Assembly (NCBI GenBank): GCA_029776555.1
Contig: JAKOSZ010000065.1
Span: 1-5,732 of the forward strand
DNA from: Bacillota bacterium
GTDB taxonomy: Bacteria; Bacillota; Clostridia; Acetivibrionales; JAKOSZ01
Reading direction: 5' to 3'
Length of the DNA: 5,732 nt
The translations under genes were made by a program, and so were the position numbers. Below, in pieces: positions 1-5,623 of this stretch. The number at the start of each line of letters is the position of its first letter. Position 1 is the stretch's first letter. The notes beneath the pieces were generated by a model. It had not been told where the DNA came from. It did not search any database and saw only the letters and a list, made by a program, of their open reading frames with translations.

Positions 1-357
1 AGGACCGAGAGGTACAAGCTGATAAGGTATTACGGCGACCATGAGGGTTACGTGCCGGCCAATATAGACGACGGTTTGAGCAAGGATTTCCATGTAAGAC
101 ACGGCTTTCTGGAAAAGAAGAGGGAAAGGGAAGAGCTGCTGGACTTATACCTGGACCCCGTGGAAAGGGTTAACCTGGCAGGCGATCCCCGCTACAGTGA
201 CGTCTACCGGGACCTGGCGGCAAGGCTTGAAAAGTGGATGAGGGACACCGGCGACCCGCTGCTTAAGGGAGGGAGGGTCCCGAAGCCGGAAGGGGCGGTA
301 GTAAACAGGGTCACGTGCATGCACCCCGACAGCAAAAACCCTGATGATTACGAGTGA
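1..357 (+). CDS. Sulfatase family protein, C-terminal fragment (5' end outside window)
   Basis: The frame is open from base 1 to a TGA at 355-357, giving 118 visible residues; the start and the catalytic domain lie upstream of the window. The visible part matches the C-terminal subdomain of type I sulfatases (alkaline phosphatase superfamily): RTERYKLIRYY at residues 1-11, then a segment around residues 45-60 with DLYLDPVERVNLA (family pattern: D-L-x-x-DP-x-E-x-x-N-L), then an amphipathic helix ending in WMRDTGDPLLKG (79-90). The same landmarks recur in the next gene (RDKRWKYIW, ELYDMEKDPDELVNL), so the two are tandem sulfatase-family genes, although divergent. A GTG at base 52 could be mistaken for a start, but the homology continues upstream of it. 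The tail after residue 90 is hydrophilic. Substrate and subfamily cannot be judged without the CxPxR active-site region. I am confident of the family and not of the activity; phosphonate or phosphate ester hydrolases share this fold. Confidence 0.8.
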   Translation, partial: RTERYKLIRYYGDHEGYVPANIDDGLSKDFHVRHGFLEKKREREELLDLYLDPVERVNLAGDPRYSDVYRDLAARLEKWMRDTGDPLLKGGRVPKPEGAVVNRVTCMHPDSKNPDDYE

Positions 358-378
358 TTTAAGCCCGGCCCGGCATGA

Positions 379-407
379 GTGAAAAGGGGCGCTTTTTCGT
401 TTATAAT
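379..407 (+). promoter_or_regulatory. Candidate sigma-A promoter for the sulfatase/URO-D pair
   Basis: A perfect TATAAT lies at 402-407. GTGAAA at 379-384, 17 bases upstream, matches four of the six bases of TTGACA. Transcription would start near 414, right at the ribosome binding site (414-421), giving a 5' leader of only about 15 bases. The -10 box is clear and the -35 box is weak. If it is real, the second sulfatase and the URO-D-like gene can be transcribed separately from the upstream sulfatase, and translation must begin at 429 rather than at the ATG at 375. Confidence 0.4.
381..398 (+). terminator. Weak hairpin between the two sulfatase genes
   Basis: GAAAAGG (381-387) can pair with the 3' arm at 392-398 (one G-U pair), closing a four-base GGCG loop 24 bases after the stop of the upstream sulfatase. 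The 3' arm contains TTTTT and more T-rich sequence follows. It could be a weak intrinsic terminator, but only two or three pairs are GC and the T run is inside the stem, so it may have no function. It overlaps the -35 zone of the proposed promoter at 379-407. Confidence 0.25.
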
Positions 408-413
408 TTATTT

Positions 414-421
414 AAGAGGTG
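414..421 (+). promoter_or_regulatory. Ribosome binding site that fixes the sulfatase start at 429
   Basis: AAGAGGTG at 414-421 ends seven bases before the ATG at 429. The upstream in-frame ATG at 375 is preceded by a GC-rich stretch without a Shine-Dalgarno match and would add 18 residues (MSEKGRFFVYNLFKRCQR) that precede the normal sulfatase N-terminus. Confidence 0.75.
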
Positions 422-428
422 TCAGCGG

Positions 429-1838
429 ATGAAAGACAGGCCGAACATACTTGTGATAATGGCGGACCAGCTGAGGTACGACTGCGTGGGTTTTAGCGGC
501 AGGTACCCGGTTAAGACTCCCAACCTGGACCGGCTGGCAGAAGAGGGCATGTGGTTTAGCAACGCCTACACCCCGATACCCACCTGCTGCCCCGCCAGGC
601 AGTCCCTCCTGGCGGGGAGGAGGGTAGAGTCCTTTGGGCCTCTCTGGAATTACAACGGAGGCGGGCTTATGATTCCCGCCATGGAGCCCTCCGAGTACTC
701 CTGGCCCCGGGAGCTGCAAAGCCGCGGCTACCGGATGGGCTATGTAGGGAAATGGCATGTGCATCCCCAGTACGACCCTACACATTACGGCTTTGATGAG
801 TATATTCCCGACTGGCAGTACGGGGTTTACAGGAGGGAAAAGTACGGGGAGACGAGAGGAAGGATCGGCGACTGGACCAGCTCCTGGCAGGGGGGAAAGG
901 ACCCGGTGCCGGCGGAGGACTCCAGGACCCACTGGCAGGCTTACAGGGCCATCGAATTGATTGAAAAGTATGAGAAGGAAGGGAAGCCCTGGCACATAAG
1001 GCTTGACTTCAACGAGCCCCACCTTCCCTGCCGGCCTTCCGAGCCCTACGCCAGCATGTACAGGCCTGAGGATATCCCCAAATGGGGGAGCTTTGACGAT
1101 GAGTTCAAAAACAAGCCTTATATACAAAGGCAGCAGCTCTATTCCTGGGGTGTTGAGAACTACGGCTGGGAGGACTGGGCTCCCATAGCAGCCCTCTACT
1201 ACGGCTGGATCACCCAGATGGATGACGCCATCGGCAAGGTGCTTGACGCCCTGGATGCCATGAGAATCGCCGAAAATACGCTGGTGGTATTCACGGCGGA
1301 CCACGGGGACATGTGCGGAGGCCACAGGATGGTGGATAAGCACTACGTGCTGTATGACGATGTGGTCAGGGTGCCCCTTATAGTCAGGTGGCCGGCAGCG
1401 GTTAAGAAGGGCGCAAAGTGCGACAGGTTCGTGAGCAACTGCCTGGACCTGGGGCCCACCGTGCTGGACATCCTGGGCATTGAAACCGAGAGGGATTTCC
1501 ACGGCAGGTCCTTCCTGCCGCTGCTTAGAGGGGAGGAGGTCCCGGACTGGCGGGACTGGGCCGTGAGCACTTTCAACGGGCAGCAGTTCGGCCTTTACAC
1601 CTCCAGGATGATAAGGGACAAGAGGTGGAAGTACATCTGGAACACCTGCGATGTAGACGAGCTTTATGACATGGAAAAGGACCCGGACGAACTGGTCAAC
1701 CTCATACATGAGCCCGGCTGTGCCGGTCTTGTGGCTGAATACAGGAAAAAGCTCTACTACGAGCTTTTAAACCAGGGCGACGGCCTTGTGAAAAACGACT
1801 GGATGAAACACCAGCTTTTAAACAACAGGAAGGTTTGA
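429..1838 (+). CDS. Type I sulfatase family hydrolase, Cys-type, no signal peptide
   Basis: 469 residues in the alkaline phosphatase superfamily, expected to hydrolyse a sulfate ester (or sulfamate) using a formylglycine made from cysteine. The N-terminus RPNILVIMADQLRYD supplies metal ligands D13 and Q14. The modification motif is CCPARQSLLAGR: C53-x-P55-x-R57 is the formylglycine site. K108 and H110 lie in GKWH. D291 and H292 lie in FTADHGD, followed by K304. The C-terminal subdomain has RDKRWKYIW (396-404) and ELYDMEKDP (411-419). All core catalytic positions are present, so it should be active if a maturase acts on C53; in anaerobes that is usually the radical-SAM anSME, not seen here. 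The N-terminus is not a signal peptide, so the enzyme is probably cytoplasmic and its substrate must enter the cell. The start at 429 is chosen over 375 because of the ribosome binding site. It follows another sulfatase fragment and leads into the URO-D-like gene about 30 bases downstream. Phosphonate monoester hydrolases and other phosphodiesterases share the CxPxR motif, so the substrate class is uncertain. Confidence 0.9.
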   Translation: MKDRPNILVIMADQLRYDCVGFSGRYPVKTPNLDRLAEEGMWFSNAYTPIPTCCPARQSLLAGRRVESFGPLWNYNGGGLMIPAMEPSEYSWPRELQSRGYRMGYVGKWHVHPQYDPTHYGFDEYIPDWQYGVYRREKYGETRGRIGDWTSSWQGGKDPVPAEDSRTHWQAYRAIELIEKYEKEGKPWHIRLDFNEPHLPCRPSEPYASMYRPEDIPKWGSFDDEFKNKPYIQRQQLYSWGVENYGWEDWAPIAALYYGWITQMDDAIGKVLDALDAMRIAENTLVVFTADHGDMCGGHRMVDKHYVLYDDVVRVPLIVRWPAAVKKGAKCDRFVSNCLDLGPTVLDILGIETERDFHGRSFLPLLRGEEVPDWRDWAVSTFNGQQFGLYTSRMIRDKRWKYIWNTCDVDELYDMEKDPDELVNLIHEPGCAGLVAEYRKKLYYELLNQGDGLVKNDWMKHQLLNNRKV

Positions 1839-1853
1839 ATTTCGATTAGCGAT

Positions 1854-1858
1854 GGAGG
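1854..1858 (+). promoter_or_regulatory. Ribosome binding site deciding the URO-D-like start
   Basis: GGAGG at 1854-1858 is one base from the ATG at 1860, too close to serve it, but ten bases from the in-frame ATG at 1869. Initiation at 1869 (MLYVDLDRFW) is therefore preferred. The difference is three residues. Confidence 0.6.
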
Positions 1859-1868
1859 AATGAATGCA

Positions 1869-2981
1869 ATGCTTTACGTCGACCTTGACAGGTTCTGGAA
1901 GGACGATGAGCTTGCCCATAAGGACAACTGCTTCAGCCCCGATGCTCCCCAGGTGGCGCTGGGTATAAGGATGAGCGACGAGTGCGTGTTTGCCGAACTG
2001 GGCGAAGAGGGTGAGCCCTGGGGATATACTCCCAGGGAACGCCGCATTGAGCTTAATAAGCGGTACAACGACAAGGCCGAGAAAATTGTGGGGAAAAGGC
2101 TTTTAAGGGAAGACTTTCCGGAGCCTGATGAGGAGTTCCCGCCAATAAGGCAGATCGGCGAGGTGTTTGAAGGCAAGTACACCTATTACGAACACACCAC
2201 CTGGCTCCTTTCTTCCTGCAGCACGCCAAAAGAACTGGAGAAACTGCTGGACCGGGTTGAGAAGCTTGACTTAAGGGAGTTTATCCTGCCTCCCAACTGG
2301 GAGAGTGAGAAAAAAAGGATATACGAGAAGTACGGCAAAAAGCCCGGCCTCTGGAGGAGCGTAAGGGGGCCGGTAACCCTGGCCACATCCATATACGGCG
2401 CCGAAAACCTGATATATCTGATAATGGATGAGCCGGACCTGGCAGCCCGGTTCAGTCAGGTGATATCAGACGTTATTTTCGGCATGGCGGCCATCATGGA
2501 TGAAGAGGCGGGATATGAACCCGGCAAGGCTCCCGGGGGCTTCTCCTTCAATGACGACAACTGCTGCCTCCTTACCCCGGAGATGTATGAGTTTTTCGCC
2601 TACCCCATACTGAAAAGGATTTTTGACCATTTCAGCCCCAATCCGGAGGACATAAGGTATCAGCACTCCGACTCGGACATGAAGCACCTTTTGCCCATAC
2701 TGGGGAAATTAAACCTTACCGGCTGCAACTTTGGTCCTACGGTGCTGGTGGAGGACATAAGGAAGTACATGCCGAAAACCCGTATAGACGGCTGCCTGGC
2801 CCCTTTTACCTTTATGAGCAACGACGAGAAGAAGATAATAGAAGAGGTAAGGAGGGACTGTGAAATGGCAAAGGCGACGCGGGGCTTAAACCTTTACACA
2901 GCCGGGTCCATCAACAACGGGACCCTGCTTACCAGTATGAGGGCTGTAATGTATGCCATACAAAATTACGGCAGGTACTAG
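1869..2981 (+). CDS. Uroporphyrinogen decarboxylase superfamily protein, probably methyltransferase-like
   Basis: 370 residues with the URO-D/MtaA-type barrel pattern: RGPVT at 166-170 followed by SIYGAENLIYLIMDEPDLAA (family: GP-x-T, then G-x-E-x-L and D-x-P), FSFNDDNCCLLTPEMYEFFAYP from 225 (family: D-D, then P-x-x-Y-x-x-F-x-x-P), HSDSD at 266-270, and GCNFGP at 285-290. The haem-pathway HemE signature near the N-terminus (PxWxMRQAGR) is absent, and the N-terminus is instead acidic (FWKDDELAHKDN), so this is not HemE. Related proteins include corrinoid/coenzyme M methyltransferases, which bind zinc through His-x-Cys and a later Cys. Here the equivalent of His-x-Cys reads H266-x-D268, with cysteines at 286 and 309, so zinc binding is uncertain. 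Tight spacing after the sulfatase suggests one transcript and a role in the same pathway, perhaps handling the sulfatase product. No corrinoid-binding protein or other methyltransferase partner is in the window. I am sure of the superfamily and not of the reaction. Confidence 0.8.
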   Translation: MLYVDLDRFWKDDELAHKDNCFSPDAPQVALGIRMSDECVFAELGEEGEPWGYTPRERRIELNKRYNDKAEKIVGKRLLREDFPEPDEEFPPIRQIGEVFEGKYTYYEHTTWLLSSCSTPKELEKLLDRVEKLDLREFILPPNWESEKKRIYEKYGKKPGLWRSVRGPVTLATSIYGAENLIYLIMDEPDLAARFSQVISDVIFGMAAIMDEEAGYEPGKAPGGFSFNDDNCCLLTPEMYEFFAYPILKRIFDHFSPNPEDIRYQHSDSDMKHLLPILGKLNLTGCNFGPTVLVEDIRKYMPKTRIDGCLAPFTFMSNDEKKIIEEVRRDCEMAKATRGLNLYTAGSINNGTLLTSMRAVMYAIQNYGRY

Positions 2982-3097
2982 CGGCAGGTTTATGTCTTAA
3001 GCCGGGCCGGCGGGAAATGCGTTAATCGGGAAGCTTTCCGGATGGACGCGCGGTATCCGTACCTTAAGGAATATGACAAAAGAGCAGGAGATATGCC
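2982..3097 (+). other. Gap before the AEC transporter with small inverted repeats
   Basis: The gap contains GCCGGGCCGGC (3001-3011), an exact inverted repeat around one central base; GGAA/TTCC (3029-3032 with 3036-3039); and CGGAT/ATCCG (3039-3043 with 3055-3059). The last two share a base and compete. None is followed by a T run, so I do not call a terminator. No convincing -35/-10 pair was seen, so the transporter may be read through from the URO-D-like gene or from a promoter I cannot recognise. The 3001-3011 palindrome could be an operator; that is a guess. Confidence 0.3.
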
Positions 3098-4018
3098 ATG
3101 GACTATGCGGATATAATGCGGGAGATATTAATACTGGTCGCTTATATTACCATCGGATATGTTTTAAGGAGGCTCGGGGCAATAAGCCAGCAGGGTATAA
3201 AGGACATGAGCCGTTTCGTGGTGGAACCGGCCATGCCGTTAATGGTTTTTAACTCCATGATAATAGAATATGAGTCCAGGCATGTGAGCAACATGCTACA
3301 GATGGCTGTTGCCATACTGGCCTTCTTAAGCTTTACCCTGGTTGCCAGCGGGAAGCTGGTAAGGCTTTTGAAAGGCCCGGAGGAAGATATGAAGGCCACC
3401 AGGTACTGCATGGTGTTCGGCAATGTGGCCCTCCTGGGCTATCCGCTGTGCAGCGCCCTGTTCGGTGAAATGGGGACCTTTTTTGCCTCGGTATACGTGG
3501 CCGTGCAGAATATGATCCAGTGGACAATAGGGGTCAACATTTTCAAGCGTGAAAAGCTCAGCCGCCATACCCTGAAAAACCTGGTGAACCCGGGTATTGT
3601 GGCCATAGCGGCAGGCTTGCTGATGTTCTTCCTGGGCTTAAGGCCGCCTTTAATGCTGGACAGGATAATAAAAAGCCTGGGAGGCACGGCGGTGCCCCTT
3701 GCCCTCGTAGTGACCGGGGCTACCCTGTACGGCTTTAAGCTCCGGGAGATTATCGGAGACAGGAGGGTCCTTTTTGTTTCGCTGTTTAAAAACCTGGCCT
3801 TCCCCGGCATCTACCTGGCGGTGTTGTATTTCGTGCCCATGAACGGGATGCTGAAATCCATTCTGGCCATACAGGCTGCCGGGCCCGTACAGGCCTCATC
3901 CACCGCCTTTGCGGGGAATTTCCAGGGGAATACCGTAATACCGGCAAAGTGCATATTTCTTTCCACCCTGGCCTGCGCCGTGACAATACCCCTCTTCCTG
4001 CTGCTGATAAACCTCTGA
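3098..4018 (+). CDS. AEC family (auxin efflux carrier type) membrane transporter
   Basis: 306 residues, the normal length for bacterial AEC permeases of the BART superfamily, with about ten hydrophobic segments in two halves: roughly 9-26, 41-56, 67-85, 103-122, 127-147, 165-181, 198-213, 224-246, 250-272 and 285-305. Family marks are the early VEPAMPLMVFNSM loop (42-54), GNVALLGYPL (108-117) in segment four, NPGIV (164-168) opening the second half, AVPLALVVTGATL (198-210), and the QASSTAFAGNFQGNT stretch (265-279) before the last segment. It sits in the cytoplasmic membrane. Characterised bacterial relatives move organic anions such as malate or malonate, but the substrate here is unknown. 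The start is supported by AGGAG at 3086-3090, seven bases upstream; an ATG at 3093 is in another frame. Its place after the sulfatase and URO-D-like genes suggests it carries their substrate or product. The 116-base gap makes co-transcription likely but not certain. Confidence 0.88.
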   Translation: MDYADIMREILILVAYITIGYVLRRLGAISQQGIKDMSRFVVEPAMPLMVFNSMIIEYESRHVSNMLQMAVAILAFLSFTLVASGKLVRLLKGPEEDMKATRYCMVFGNVALLGYPLCSALFGEMGTFFASVYVAVQNMIQWTIGVNIFKREKLSRHTLKNLVNPGIVAIAAGLLMFFLGLRPPLMLDRIIKSLGGTAVPLALVVTGATLYGFKLREIIGDRRVLFVSLFKNLAFPGIYLAVLYFVPMNGMLKSILAIQAAGPVQASSTAFAGNFQGNTVIPAKCIFLSTLACAVTIPLFLLLINL

Positions 4019-4137
4019 AGGTCAGCTCATGGGAGCGGGTTTTGGAGCTTAAAAGGCCGCGGCGAAGCAGGGTTTGCTTATTGACCGGAATTGTTCGCTT
4101 TGGTTGAAAGGCCATGATGAAAGGACTTCCTGGCCAA

Positions 4138-4146
4138 AGGGGGTGA
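4138..4146 (+). promoter_or_regulatory. Ribosome binding site supporting a GTG start
   Basis: AGGGGGTGA at 4138-4146 has its G-rich core (4139-4143) seven bases before the GTG at 4151. The protein from this GTG begins (M)KVAIFTNAYKP, exactly where GT4 enzymes begin, so the rare start codon is well supported. Confidence 0.75.
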
Positions 4147-4150
4147 AACT

Positions 4151-5305
4151 GTGAAAGTCGCCATATTCACCAACGCTTACAAGCCCATATCCAGCGGAGT
4201 GGTAAACACCATTGAATTCATTAAGAACGCCCTTGAAAAGAGAGGACATGAGGTGTACATATTTGCTCCCGCTTTCTATGACTACCGGGACAGCGAAAAA
4301 AACATTTTCAGGTACAGGTCCGTTGACCTCACCCGAAAGGTAAAGTTCCCCATAGCCATACCCTTTTCCCCGGAAGCTGACCAGATAATTGAGGAGTTTA
4401 AACCGGACATTATTCACGCACATCACCCCTTTGTACTGGGGAAGGCCGCCTGCAGGTACGCCAGGAGGCTGGGAGTTCCCCTTGTCTTCACTTTCCATAC
4501 CCAGTACGAGATGTATACCCACTATGTGCCCCTGCCGACGGCTGTTACCAGGTATTCCTGCCGGAAAATCGTCAAGGCCTTTTGCGACAGGGCCGACTGC
4601 ATAACCACCCCTGCCCGGTCCATAGCCGAATTGCTCAGGTCTTACGGGGTTAAAAGGCGGATCGAGGTTATCCCCAACGGCATTGATTTAAGCCCCTATC
4701 TTGAGGTTTCTCCTGCCCGGGTGGAGGAAATCAGGAAGGAGTACGGCCTGGAGGGGAAGAAAAGCATAATTTTTGTCGGAAGGATCGCCCCGGAAAAAAA
4801 CCTCGTTTTCCTGGTGGACTCCTTCAGGATGGTATCAGGGGACAACCCTGACGCCAGGCTGGTTATAGTGGGGGACGGCCCCCAGCTGGCGGAGCTTAAA
4901 AAATACGTCAGGGATACGGGCCTGGAAGGTTACGTGGTATTTACCGGCGGCGTGGACTACAAGAGCATACCCTTTTACTACAAGATGGCTTATGTTTTTG
5001 CCATTGCCTCCACCACTGAGGTAAAGCCCCTGGTAATACTGGAGGCCCTGGCGGCGGGACTTCCCATAGTTGCCGTCAATGCCCCGGGCGCCGCCGATAC
5101 CCTTACCGACGGCCATGACGGCATACTGACCGACGTAACAAGGGAGAGCCTTGCCCGCGGAATTGACAGGCTGTTAAAGGACCGGGACCTGTATGAGGGC
5201 TTAAGGAGGGGCGCCCTTGAGACGGCGGAAAGCTATTCAATAGACCGGGTGTCGGATATTTTCCTGGCCCTGTATGAGGAACTCATAAAGGCAAAATCCC
5301 GCTGA
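4151..5305 (+). CDS. GT4 family glycosyltransferase, diacylglycerol glucosyltransferase-like
   Basis: 384 residues with the two-domain GT-B fold of retaining GT4 enzymes, starting at GTG. The N-terminal acceptor domain runs from MKVAIFTNAYKPISSGVVNTIEF through HAHHPF (89-94) and FHTQYEMYTHYVPLP (115-129). The linker has VIPNGIDLSPY. The C-terminal nucleotide-sugar domain has FVGRIAPEKN (R211 and K216 expected to hold the donor phosphates), LVIVGDGPQL, and the E-x7-E motif with E290 and E298 in STTEVKPLVILEALAAGLPIV. The HTQYExYTHY stretch resembles 1,2-diacylglycerol 3-glucosyltransferases (alMGS type), which make membrane glycolipids; mannosyl or other lipid glycosyltransferases are also possible. 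No membrane span is seen, so it is probably a soluble or peripherally membrane-bound enzyme. It is separated from the AEC gene by 132 bases with no clear terminator, and a hairpin terminator begins five bases after its stop. The link to the sulfatase group is probably only positional. Confidence 0.88.
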   Translation: MKVAIFTNAYKPISSGVVNTIEFIKNALEKRGHEVYIFAPAFYDYRDSEKNIFRYRSVDLTRKVKFPIAIPFSPEADQIIEEFKPDIIHAHHPFVLGKAACRYARRLGVPLVFTFHTQYEMYTHYVPLPTAVTRYSCRKIVKAFCDRADCITTPARSIAELLRSYGVKRRIEVIPNGIDLSPYLEVSPARVEEIRKEYGLEGKKSIIFVGRIAPEKNLVFLVDSFRMVSGDNPDARLVIVGDGPQLAELKKYVRDTGLEGYVVFTGGVDYKSIPFYYKMAYVFAIASTTEVKPLVILEALAAGLPIVAVNAPGAADTLTDGHDGILTDVTRESLARGIDRLLKDRDLYEGLRRGALETAESYSIDRVSDIFLALYEELIKAKSR

Positions 5306-5309
5306 ACAC

Positions 5310-5359
5310 AAGAAGTGCACAGGGGGCGCACAGAGGGACGGTTCTTTTGTGCACTTTTT
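5310..5359 (+). terminator. Palindromic repeat acting as terminator of the glycosyltransferase gene
   Basis: AAGAAGTGCACA (5310-5321) pairs with TGTGCACTTTTT (5348-5359): twelve pairs with one G-U and a 26-base interior containing GAGGGACGGTTCT. The stem starts five bases after the glycosyltransferase stop codon and its 3' arm ends in TTTTT, so it can work as an intrinsic terminator, although the T run is part of the stem. The GACGGTTCT core inside a palindrome resembles dispersed repeats I recall from clostridial genomes. That family link is from memory and unchecked. Confidence 0.65.
5317..5338 (+). repeat. 11-base tandem duplication inside the hairpin
   Basis: GCACAGGGGGC (5317-5327) is followed directly by GCACAGAGGGA (5328-5338), nine of eleven bases identical. 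The second copy leads into CGGTTCT as a simple repeat unit would, so the first looks like an extra copy of the left arm. Both copies can pair with TGTGC (5348-5352), giving two mutually exclusive hairpins. Confidence 0.6.
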
Positions 5360-5399
5360 CGACAGTAAATGTGGATTTATGTTAACTAAACCCTGATAC

Positions 5400-5458
5400 T
5401 TTTCACACAGTCTGACGGTTCTCTTATCTGCGCAGGCGGACGCTTTCTCTGTGTAAAG
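5400..5458 (+). repeat. Second palindromic repeat with the same GACGGTTCT core
   Basis: TTTT-C-ACACAG (5400-5410) pairs with CTGTGTAAAG (5449-5458), with C5404 bulged and one G-U pair at the base. The core CACAG-TCT-GACGGTTCT (5406-5422) matches CACAG-AGG-GACGGTTCT (5329-5345) of the first element at 14 of 17 positions, while the stems differ. The interior is longer, with a CTGCGCAG palindrome (5428-5435), as if extra sequence entered a simple CACACAG...CTGTGT element. No T run follows, so a terminator role is unlikely. Confidence 0.5.
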
Positions 5459-5494
5459 CTTTAGCGGCGGAAACGCAGGGCTTGGTTCCTAGTC

Positions 5495-5582
5495 TCCGCA
5501 AATTAGCGGAAAGCATGTAAAAAACTGACGGAGGGGTCAGGCTGGTTTTACCGGCAGGATTTGTTTAGCCTGTTGGATTTTT
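5495..5582 (+). other. Cluster of small hairpins ending near a T run
   Basis: TCCGC/GCGGA (5495-5499 with 5506-5510, six-base loop), CTGAC/GTCAG (5525-5529 with 5536-5540, six-base loop) and GCTGGT/ACCGGC (5541-5546 with 5550-5555, one G-U, three-base loop) lie in succession. An alternative pairing CAGGCT/AGCCTG (5538-5543 with 5567-5572) would disrupt the last two and sits four bases before TTTTTT (5577-5582). This could be a terminator with an alternative fold, or unrelated short complementarities. The downstream promoter means it need not be part of the next gene's transcript. Confidence 0.3.
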
Positions 5583-5614
5583 TAATCAATTATCCCCCTT
5601 GTCCTTTCAGGATA

Positions 5615-5623
5615 TGATAAAAT
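5615..5623 (+). promoter_or_regulatory. Extended -10 promoter for the signal-peptide gene
   Basis: TGATAAAAT fits the extended -10 form TG-n-TAAAAT, with five of six bases matching TATAAT. No good -35 lies 16-18 bases upstream (that zone is a C run), which extended -10 promoters tolerate. Transcription from about 5630 would give a leader of some 50 bases containing GGGAGG at 5665-5670. Confidence 0.4.

Noticed and set aside
375..428. Upstream ATG at 375 as the start of the sulfatase
   Set aside because: It has no ribosome binding site, adds 18 unmatched residues, and lies upstream of the TATAAT box; the ATG at 429 has AAGAGGTG at proper spacing.
408..1709. 433-codon open frame on the - strand across the sulfatase gene
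   Set aside because: It lies opposite a gene with complete sulfatase motifs, its translation is rich in P, V, G and H with no recognisable domain, and codon bias of the real gene explains the lack of stops.
1869..2981. True uroporphyrinogen decarboxylase (hemE)
   Set aside because: The HemE N-terminal signature is absent and no haem-pathway genes are nearby.
4081..4109. TTGACC at 4081-4086 as the -35 of a promoter for the glycosyltransferase
   Set aside because: At 17 bases the -10 would be TTGAAA, only three of six matches; not enough to call.
4114..4146. Ten-codon frame (MMKGLPGQRG) just before the glycosyltransferase start, as a leader peptide
   Set aside because: GAAAGG lies only about three bases from its ATG and nothing suggests attenuation; it ends within the next gene's ribosome binding site probably by chance.
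3786..4522. Two long - strand frames (3786-4115 and 4049-4522) covering the gap between the permease and the glycosyltransferase
   Set aside because: They mostly overlap strongly supported + strand genes, their translations look like random shadow sequence, and no - strand ribosome binding site was apparent.
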